This document shows, piece by piece, positions 10,792 through 16,987 of a stretch of DNA of 16,987 bases. Each line of letters begins with the position of its first letter. Position 1 is the first letter of the stretch. Where the stretch lies: assembly GCA_009788135.1 (NCBI GenBank), contig WQSA01000028.1, forward strand, positions 187-17,173. The letters are read 5' to 3'. Position numbers and translations under genes: made by a program. The notes under the pieces are model-generated. The model made no database searches, was not told the DNA's origin, and saw nothing but the letters and a program-made list of their open reading frames with translations. The stretch comes from Candidatus Fibrimonadales bacterium. GTDB lineage: Bacteria; Fibrobacterota; Fibrobacteria; Fibrobacterales; Fibrobacteraceae.

Positions 10792-13107
10792 TTACTCCAC
10801 AACGGAAATGGTTATATTGTCTATAGCCGCTGGCGGCTGTGTACCACCGGAAGCATTGTTTATCCAGCTAAAAACCATCCTCATCGTTTTGCCGTTAAAG
10901 TCAGAAGCAGGCAAAATCACGGTTCTTTCTGTCCAATCTGAATAACCTTGAACGGAATCTATAAGGGTTCCAGTGAATATCGCAGACGAAACTGGAACTG
11001 TAAACGAACCTAATAAAGTTCCATCAGCAGGTTCAGGAGCATTAAAGGTAGTGTATTGCTTTGAAAGCAGGATTCTCTGCGTATCGTTTGTAGCTCCTAA
11101 TGCAGGATTAAATGCTGGGATAGGCGGATCGTCAGTGTAATATATAGCAAATGCGGTTTCATCATGATCATAACCTAAAACCCAATAAACTTGCACTACA
11201 TCGCCTGGATTTACGCTAAAAGTAGCGGAACTGCTACTACCAGAACTAAAGGTCGCATTCGAAGCTAGATTAGTTCCGTTTATGTTGATTCTCAATGCAC
11301 AATTGTTCCAACCATCGCCATAACTGTCTCTCATAGCAACTGTAACAGAACGTGAAGTGCCTACAGATGCAGATGGCGTAGATGTCGTGTTGCCATAGCG
11401 AAGAGTCATGTAATCGTTATTTGTTTCTCCCATGCCTTTGAAATTATATTTCATAACGAAATTTTTGCTTGATGTTGGGAATATTATATCTTTATAAAGA
11501 TGAACTACGGAAGGTGATGTCATAGTATATGAGTTTTCCGAGCCATTATTTGATATATAGGCAGATTTAAAGCCGCTGTAGCTTGTAGCCGTTCCTATAA
11601 ACCATTTATTTGTTATGGTTCCATTTACTAATGTGAATGAGTGCGTGTTGTCTTCAAAATCTTCGTTTAATATAAATAATACTCCAGCTTCGCATTTTTG
11701 TATTGCTGGCTCATATATTAAACCGCCGCATTTGTCGTAAACATTGTTTGAAACGCAGAAAGAAACGCTTTCATCATACAGATAAAAGCCGCATCTTGTG
11801 AGAATTTTGTCTTCAGAACAGCCTTTTGTCGCCGGATCATATATCTCGCCGCCACATTTGTCGTAAACATCTTTGTCTGCAACGCAGAATTCCGTTTCTT
11901 CGTCGTATAAATAAATTCCGCATCTTTTTAAAAGCATGTCTTCATGGCAGCCATGTTCTACTGGGAAATACTCTATGCCATCGCATAACTCATAAAGCTT
12001 ATCGTCATGAGCGCAAAACTCATATTCCGTGTCATATAAATGACCATCGCATAGCGGCCAAGTCTTCCCCTCAAAACACCCCTCTTCCTCAGGATCATAT
12101 ATCTTGCCATCGCATAGCTTATAAAGCTTGTCGTTATCAACGCAGAAATGCGTGCCATCGTTATACAAAATATCTTTGCATTTTTTGAACACCGTCTCGC
12201 TCAAACAACCTTCTGTCGCCGGAACGTATGTCAAGCCTCCGCACAGCGCATAAAGCTTTGCGCCTGAGCAAAAACTTTTTTCCAGATTATACATTTTGTC
12301 GCCGCATCTCTCATAAATATCATTATCAAAACAAAAATCAGTGGCAATAGCATAATTTTCCGTGCCGCAAGGCAGCGAGTCATTCGCAATGCAGCGAATC
12401 GCAAACCTGTCATTAATAGTACCGTTGCTATTAATCTTTATGGAATTAACAGCATCAATAATAACAACATCAGCGTTTGCAGTGCTTGTCCAGTAACGGC
12501 CTTGCCTGTAAAAGGCAGCCGGCATTGCTGCAAGCGGAACTGAAGCCCACTCTGCATAAGTTGGTATTTTCCAGCCTTTCGGGCAAAGTCCCTGCAAGGG
12601 GTTTTCGTCAATAGCAACATCATACTTGTAAACTAATCCGTTGCCTTTATCGCAATCTATAAGGCACAGGCCTAGAGTGCCATCTCTGGAATAGTTTAAG
12701 TTGTCAGTCATCCAAGCTTTTCCGTTGGAGATTATATATTTGTATTCTTTTTCGTCTCTCGGATCAATAAATGTGGTGTCGTTAGCAAATATTCCCATAT
12801 CTGTGTTTTCTATGTACAGAGCTTTGCTACTGCTGGAAGCTTCCAAGCTGGAGGAAGAGTTTTGAACGGTCATATCTGTGTAGCCTTCGTCTTCGGGGCA
12901 GGTATCGCTTAGGATTCCGCCTTTTGGGCATATGGAAACTGGTCCGGGCAGGCACATTTGTTCTCTGGGGAATACGCAGTAAGCGTGGTCTATGCCGGAA
13001 TCAACTGGCTCGCTTTCTCCTATTGAGCTTTCGGAAGAACAGGCAAAGAACAGGCTCGCGCATATTGCGCACAAGCTAAGGCTTAAAATAATGCTATGCT
13101 TTATCAT
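10792..13107 (-). CDS. FISUMP-domain lipoprotein with 11-unit cysteine repeat and adhesin-like C-terminus
   Basis: A 771-residue lipoprotein: lipobox LFFAC (C23), ribosome site AGGAG six bases from the ATG. Residues 41-71 are one copy of the four-cysteine YCVF module shared with its operon partners. Residues 105-242 match the Fibrobacter succinogenes major paralogous domain (AWMTDNLNYS, GLCPKGWKIPTYAEW, RYWTST, FAIRCI). Residues 247-472 contain 11 units of 21-22 residues, each starting C-G/D and carrying a second cysteine at position 13, with alternating FC and GC ends. Residues 480-770 look like a cleaved-adhesin / choice-of-anchor J beta-sandwich (LNEDFEDN at the start, AAIDNITISV at the end). 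A DSYGDGWN domain appears to be inserted in it at about 585-665. No enzyme motif is seen; binding to the substrate or to partner proteins is inferred. The upstream stop (TAG) overlaps its ribosome binding site. Confidence 0.85.
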   Translation of the reverse strand: MIKHSIILSLSLCAICASLFFACSSESSIGESEPVDSGIDHAYCVFPREQMCLPGPVSICPKGGILSDTCPEDEGYTDMTVQNSSSSLEASSSSKALYIENTDMGIFANDTTFIDPRDEKEYKYIISNGKAWMTDNLNYSRDGTLGLCLIDCDKGNGLVYKYDVAIDENPLQGLCPKGWKIPTYAEWASVPLAAMPAAFYRQGRYWTSTANADVVIIDAVNSIKINSNGTINDRFAIRCIANDSLPCGTENYAIATDFCFDNDIYERCGDKMYNLEKSFCSGAKLYALCGGLTYVPATEGCLSETVFKKCKDILYNDGTHFCVDNDKLYKLCDGKIYDPEEEGCFEGKTWPLCDGHLYDTEYEFCAHDDKLYELCDGIEYFPVEHGCHEDMLLKRCGIYLYDEETEFCVADKDVYDKCGGEIYDPATKGCSEDKILTRCGFYLYDESVSFCVSNNVYDKCGGLIYEPAIQKCEAGVLFILNEDFEDNTHSFTLVNGTITNKWFIGTATSYSGFKSAYISNNGSENSYTMTSPSVVHLYKDIIFPTSSKNFVMKYNFKGMGETNNDYMTLRYGNTTSTPSASVGTSRSVTVAMRDSYGDGWNNCALRININGTNLASNATFSSGSSSSATFSVNPGDVVQVYWVLGYDHDETAFAIYYTDDPPIPAFNPALGATNDTQRILLSKQYTTFNAPEPADGTLLGSFTVPVSSAIFTGTLIDSVQGYSDWTERTVILPASDFNGKTMRMVFSWINNASGGTQPPAAIDNITISVVE
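11692..12369 (-). repeat. Protein repeat array: 11 two-cysteine units
   Basis: Residues 247-472 of the FISUMP lipoprotein. Units are CGGxxYxPxxxGC plus eight or nine residues, alternating with a CxxxLYDxxxxFC form, giving a 43-residue higher-order repeat. The even and odd units resemble each other more across the array than their neighbours, suggesting growth by duplication of pairs. Confidence 0.8.
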
Positions 13108-13116
13108 AAAATTCTC

Positions 13117-14817
13117 CTAATCTTCATCTATGATATTCCAATGTAGCTGCAAAATTTCTAGCGGATCATCTTCATCCCACTCATAATTGCTAGTTGGAGT
13201 TACAAATGTGACGTAGTTGCCTATTTCTACTTTATTCACATCATTGCTCAACGTATAATGCGGGCTTAATTCTACACCGTTTTTAGGCTCGCCTGTCCAT
13301 ACAACATCAGCAGCAACTGGTTTTGGTACCCCAAAACGCGCTATGCTCCAAGGTATGTTTGCAACGGTTGTTGAGCCATCAGTCCATGCATAATTTGCAT
13401 CAAGCGTTGCGAATGCAGTATGGTTTCCTGCGTTTGTCGCGCTTGCGCCAGTTAATGTGTAACCTGTTCCGGGCGATACGCCAACTTGCGCATTTCCACT
13501 ACTATATATCAAGCCTGTAGAGGCTGTTGGCACGGCTATCTTCTTGTGATTCACAACTGCTGTTGCCGGAGTTCCAATAGCAACTTCTTCTCCATTGCAA
13601 GTATAGTATGTTTGCGCCGTAATACCTCCGGCTGCGCTTGTACTAATAGTTGCTGGCTTAATCGCTTTAGTCTTTAAATCACAACCTGATTGCACGACGT
13701 TGGTTACGCTAACCGTATTGATGGCATAACTTGTCTCATCTCCTATATCATAATTTGTGCTAGAAAAACTTAAAGTTCCGCTAGATATTGGCGCTGCATA
13801 AATAACATCCGCTTCTGCGGTATAAATTGTGGTTACGCCACGGCAAGTAACTGCTATCGCTGCAGCAACTTTGGTTCCCGGAATTGCTATGCTAGAATCC
13901 CTAAATACAGGAGCGCTTACAGGATCGCACTTAGCCGCAGTCGCATTGGTTATTGTAATTGCATTGAGATTTGCAGATGCAGTAACCTTTCCACCCGCAA
14001 GAGCCGCATATTCAGTTTGATTAAAAGCAAATGCTGCACTCGGTATAGGAGCCGGAGCATTAACCACTGCAATATACTCACGAGCAAATACAGTATCCTT
14101 GCCATCGCAATTCGCAAATATCTCCAATACTATCTCCCCCTCGCCCATTAACTTTTTTCCACTGCCAATAATGGCCGGGTCATTGCCATCGGCAACAACA
14201 ATCCTGCTACTAGCAAGGCTATCATATCTCGATTTATACCCGCATTTAGCCTCCTTAAAATTCTCTATCCCCACTTCGTTGTCAAAAGCTACAACAGAGC
14301 CAACATAATACTTCCCATCATAATCCAATTCTTTAAAACCATAAAGTCCATCCCAAATTGGCCCTGGAACCTCTACGCTTGAGCTGCTGTTGCCATAAGG
14401 ACACTCATCCATCAGCAACATGCTTGGAGGGCAAGTCTCCTCAATTAAAGAACTCAACACGCGCAAACACATTTCTGAAGGCTTATAAACGCAATAAACA
14501 TAAGACTCAGACGAACTGCTGGAACTCTCCAAAGATGATGATGACGGATCTGAAGACGAATCCGAAGATGAAAGAGAAGGAGCATAATCGCAAATATCGC
14601 TCAGCACGCCATTGTCTAGGCAACTGTAAAGCAAACCGCCGTCATCAGCCACCAAACATTCTTGCAAACCTTCATAAACGCAGTAATAATATCCCTGCGC
14701 AGAAGAAGAAGAAGCATCCAAATGCGACACATCTGGCGTTTCCACCGAAGAACATGAAATTATTGTCTGGACAAAAATTCCAGCAATCAACAGAGCTTTC
14801 AGAATTCTATTTCTCAT
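13117..14817 (-). CDS. Surface lipoprotein with four-cysteine modules and Ig/MBG-like repeats
   Basis: A 566-residue lipoprotein with lipobox TIISC (C22). The signal peptide closely resembles that of the GH5 lipoprotein. Two copies of the four-cysteine module (43-76 and 106-140) flank a serine linker. Residues 150-250 form a domain ending EYIAVVNAP. Two related domains of about 85 residues (255-340 and 341-428) each have a conserved TNxxxxxCD and xxxTCxG pattern, suggesting Ig-like folds with a disulfide. The last two units (430-493 and 498-562) resemble MBG-type repeats: GLIYS...GYTLTG...NAG...YAWTDG...PWSI. No catalytic residues are seen. The ribosome binding site AAGGAG overlaps the stop codon of the gene upstream, and its own stop overlaps the ribosome binding site of the next gene, so the three are tightly coupled. 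Probably a binding or spacer protein of the same surface assembly. Confidence 0.82.
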   Translation of the reverse strand: MRNRILKALLIAGIFVQTIISCSSVETPDVSHLDASSSSAQGYYYCVYEGLQECLVADDGGLLYSCLDNGVLSDICDYAPSLSSSDSSSDPSSSSLESSSSSSESYVYCVYKPSEMCLRVLSSLIEETCPPSMLLMDECPYGNSSSSVEVPGPIWDGLYGFKELDYDGKYYVGSVVAFDNEVGIENFKEAKCGYKSRYDSLASSRIVVADGNDPAIIGSGKKLMGEGEIVLEIFANCDGKDTVFAREYIAVVNAPAPIPSAAFAFNQTEYAALAGGKVTASANLNAITITNATAAKCDPVSAPVFRDSSIAIPGTKVAAAIAVTCRGVTTIYTAEADVIYAAPISSGTLSFSSTNYDIGDETSYAINTVSVTNVVQSGCDLKTKAIKPATISTSAAGGITAQTYYTCNGEEVAIGTPATAVVNHKKIAVPTASTGLIYSSGNAQVGVSPGTGYTLTGASATNAGNHTAFATLDANYAWTDGSTTVANIPWSIARFGVPKPVAADVVWTGEPKNGVELSPHYTLSNDVNKVEIGNYVTFVTPTSNYEWDEDDPLEILQLHWNIIDED

Positions 14818-14826
14818 ATAAACTCC

Positions 14827-16185
14827 TTAAAAAACAAATGTTAAAATTCCAGCCGCTGTAAATCCGGCCGCAAATATATAAGCACCGTTCCTAAAATTTT
14901 CGCTCTTTTTAACATCATCCATGCTTCTTTGATAAGCATAATATTTTTCCGTATAGCTAAAATCGTTTCTATGCTTGTAAGCCTCCACATATAAATCACT
15001 TGCTTTTTCGCCTTTGCTCACCACATCGCTATCAAAATACAAAGCAGTTCCAACACTAGCTGCAGCAAGGCTAGAAGCCAATATGCGCATAACAGTCCTC
15101 ACGCTAACAAAAGATCCATCCGATGAAGACGAAGAAGACACGCCGCTTGGGATTTTCATTCCAGCCGTACTCATAGCATGCGAAGGTCCCAAATTTTTCG
15201 GAACTAAAGTGCCGCTTAACAGAGAATCTGCGAAAACCTTCCATTCATGATAACCGGGAAGGCTCACCATCCAGTCAATATGCCCCAAAGAACCCTGCAC
15301 GGGAACTTCCTTGTCTTTATAATAAAGACGAACCTTTTTTGCGCCTGGGTAAAATACCCCCTGTCCCGTAGCCAAAGGAAGATTTATGTAATCTACGCTT
15401 GCGGCAAAATTAGTTGTTTCGCGGTTTGTTTCGCGAGCTTCTATAGGAGGAATTTTGGCTTTGCCAGAAAACACAAAAGGAACTTTGGTATTTTCAACAT
15501 CATTCACGCTAACATCAAACAATTCCTCATCTGGATCGTAAGCACCCAAAGCCATTTGCGGCTTGTATTTTTCTGTGGATAAAATTTTTGCTTGCTCTTG
15601 AAGAATATAATCTTCCATCAGTTCGCCAGCACGTTCCAAACGAGACAAATATAAAGTGTTCTTTGCCAAAAAGCTATTTTCCAGTTTTTCCAAATCCTTT
15701 CTCTCTAAATTCAATTTGCTCAACTTCATGGTTATTTGAGAAATTCTCCCTCTCATTATTACGCTTTGACTCTCGAATTTTTCTATTCTAGCCCTATATT
15801 CTTCAATTCCTGCATCGTTTTTCAAAGAACCTTCCCAATTTGGCTGCCAGTCTTCCTTGCCGGTAATGGCTTTTGTGAGTCTTTCCATTGAATTTTTGGT
15901 TTTTGCTTTGAAATCCTTTTCCAAAGCCGTTATTTTTGCTGCCCTGTTCTTTTCAAAGTCTTTCACCCGTTGTTCATAATCCTGGGTACTTTCAAATTCG
16001 TCTTTTGGCTTTGGAAATTCCGCATTCACAGCGGTTTTCTGAACTTCAAAGTTACTGATTTCAGGAATAATAGATTCTATAGTCGCATTTATGTCGTCTA
16101 AAAAAGACTCATAGTCCGCGACAATGCCAGGAACTTGCGCAAAAATTATAGAGTTTAATAGAAAAATAAAAAGCAAAAAGGGCAT
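14827..16185 (-). CDS. Coiled-coil envelope protein of unknown function with two C-terminal membrane helices
   Basis: A 452-residue protein and first gene of the operon. A signal peptide (MPFLLFIFLLNSIIFA) is followed by a long charged helical region at 25-210, probably coiled coil (runs such as DYEQRVKDFEKNRAAKITAL). A beta-rich middle part lies at 215-340. After a serine-rich stretch there are two hydrophobic segments, about 363-384 and 433-452, separated by a polar loop of about 48 residues. I do not recognise the family; the C-terminal two-helix arrangement is reminiscent of other Fibrobacter envelope proteins. It could anchor or organise the lipoproteins encoded behind it. There is no Shine-Dalgarno sequence before the ATG; TATATT seven bases upstream suggests a leaderless message. 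MazG ends 37 bases upstream. Confidence 0.75.
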   Translation of the reverse strand: MPFLLFIFLLNSIIFAQVPGIVADYESFLDDINATIESIIPEISNFEVQKTAVNAEFPKPKDEFESTQDYEQRVKDFEKNRAAKITALEKDFKAKTKNSMERLTKAITGKEDWQPNWEGSLKNDAGIEEYRARIEKFESQSVIMRGRISQITMKLSKLNLERKDLEKLENSFLAKNTLYLSRLERAGELMEDYILQEQAKILSTEKYKPQMALGAYDPDEELFDVSVNDVENTKVPFVFSGKAKIPPIEARETNRETTNFAASVDYINLPLATGQGVFYPGAKKVRLYYKDKEVPVQGSLGHIDWMVSLPGYHEWKVFADSLLSGTLVPKNLGPSHAMSTAGMKIPSGVSSSSSSDGSFVSVRTVMRILASSLAAASVGTALYFDSDVVSKGEKASDLYVEAYKHRNDFSYTEKYYAYQRSMDDVKKSENFRNGAYIFAAGFTAAGILTFVF

Positions 16186-16192
16186 GCTTATT

Positions 16193-16198
16193 AATATA
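16193..16198 (-). promoter_or_regulatory. Candidate -10 box of the surface-lipoprotein operon
   Basis: TATATT on the minus strand, seven bases before the ATG of the first operon gene, in the short gap after mazG. No convincing -35 box is present at 16-18 bases, so read-through from mazG is an alternative. Confidence 0.35.
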
Positions 16199-16222
16199 GA
16201 AATGTAAATTTTTGTTGAGTAC

Positions 16223-16981
16223 CTATTTCAATGACGTTTTCTTAGCCTTTTCCCAAAACTGCTCCAATTGCTCTAAAGTAAAATCCTGGGGTTTGCCACC
16301 TGCCATTATTTCCACTTGCCTGAACCGCTTTTCAAATTTGGCATTTGCCCTAGCTAGCGCAGTTTCGGCGTTTATGCCTTTGTGGCGGGCTAAGTTTACC
16401 AAGGCAAAGAGAATATCGCCAAATTCTGCTTCTGCTTCCTGGGAGCCTGGCTGCTCGGCTTCGAACTCCCCTATTTCTTCTTTTACCTTTTCCAAAACCG
16501 GTTTTGGGTTGTCCCAGTCAAATCCTACTTTCGCAGCGCGGCGCGATAATTCCTGGGCCCTTGTTAGCGCTACCATTGAGCGTGGAACTTTGTCCATAGC
16601 GGATGAAATAGTTTTTTCCGTATTTTTGATTTCTTCCCATTTTGTTAAAACATCTTTGGAAGTTTTTAAATCTTCGTTTCCGAATACATGCGGGTGACGG
16701 CGAACCATTTTTTCGCAGATTTCGGTTATAACATCTTCTATGGTGAATTTGCCTTCTTCTTTTGCTATTTGAGCGTGGAATACTACCTGCAAAAGAACAT
16801 CGCCCAGCTCTTCTGCCATAAGCTTTGCATTTCCGCTTTGAACGGCATCTATGTATTCGTAAGACTCCTCTAGGAGGTATGGCAAAAGACTATTGAAATT
16901 CTGCTCCTTATCCCAGGGGCAACCCTCCTCTGAGCGCAGTTTATGCATTATGCTTAGAAGATCAATGAATGTATAATTCAT
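16223..16981 (-). CDS. mazG: Nucleoside triphosphate pyrophosphohydrolase MazG
   Basis: A complete 252-residue MazG with both domains. Domain 1 has the family signature RSEEGCPWDKEQNFNSLLPY, then EESYE (38-42) and EELGD (57-61), which form the EExxE...ExxD magnesium-binding motif. Domain 2 repeats it with EEIGE (168-172) and EAEFGD (184-189), followed by LFALVNLARHKGINAETAL and NAKFEKRF. The enzyme hydrolyses canonical and damaged NTPs to NMP and pyrophosphate, cleaning the nucleotide pool and affecting ppGpp levels. The ATG at 16979-16981 fits the family start; only six bases of upstream sequence are in the window, so the ribosome binding site cannot be judged. It runs in the same direction as the downstream operon, 37 bases away. 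Confidence 0.95.
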   Translation of the reverse strand: MNYTFIDLLSIMHKLRSEEGCPWDKEQNFNSLLPYLLEESYEYIDAVQSGNAKLMAEELGDVLLQVVFHAQIAKEEGKFTIEDVITEICEKMVRRHPHVFGNEDLKTSKDVLTKWEEIKNTEKTISSAMDKVPRSMVALTRAQELSRRAAKVGFDWDNPKPVLEKVKEEIGEFEAEQPGSQEAEAEFGDILFALVNLARHKGINAETALARANAKFEKRFRQVEIMAGGKPQDFTLEQLEQFWEKAKKTSLK

Positions 16982-16987
16982 GGTTTA

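Noticed and set aside
14358..14861. Plus-strand 167-residue frame opposite the start of the MBG-like lipoprotein
   Set aside because: Rich in Lys, Asn and Thr from reversed poly-serine codons; it spans two genes on the other strand and has no credible start signal.

Overview
The window reads as part of a member of the phylum Fibrobacterota (Fibrobacteres). The evidence is the poly-serine linkers joining domains of surface lipoproteins, a domain of the Fibrobacter succinogenes major paralogous (FISUMP) type, a cellulase-type GH5 enzyme carried as a lipoprotein, and a C-terminal domain of the type IX secretion kind. A flagellin and an FlgM-like anti-sigma factor imply a flagellated member, unlike the non-motile rumen Fibrobacter; that placement is an inference. 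Most genes lie on the minus strand.

Layout. 1-360: the 5' end of a flagellin gene (minus strand, running off the window) with a sigma-28-type promoter and a leader rich in GGA motifs. 319-1405: a secreted cysteine-rich protein with a type IX sorting domain, a strong terminator after it and phased A-tracts before it. 1406-3063: a type IV toxin-antitoxin pair, AbiEi/AbiEii, with a small palindrome-rich control region. 3064-6973: a poly-serine lipoprotein and a patatin-like outer-membrane barrel protein whose catalytic serine appears to be lost. 6967-8102 (plus strand): ribosomal protein L31 on a probably leaderless mRNA, tRNA-Gly(GCC), and a small antitoxin with a truncated toxin, lying between imperfect direct repeats. 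8103-8807 (plus strand): an unknown small protein and an FlgM-like gene whose promoter matches the flagellin promoter. 8837-16185 (minus strand): a tightly packed four-gene operon encoding a coiled-coil envelope protein and three lipoproteins, one with MBG/Ig-like repeats, one with a FISUMP domain and a large cysteine-rich array, and one a GH5 glucanase. 16223-16981: MazG.

How the genes may work together. The best candidate for an undescribed system is the 8837-16185 operon. Its three lipoproteins share a four-cysteine module (six copies) directly after the lipid anchor, suggesting they sit side by side on the outer membrane, with the glucanase as the catalytic member and the others as binding or scaffold members. 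The C-terminal cysteine module of the glucanase recurs in the type IX-sorted protein at 370-1275, linking the two loci. Separately, the two sigma-28-like promoters link the flagellin to the FlgM-like regulator. All assignments come from reading the sequence; no database search was run.
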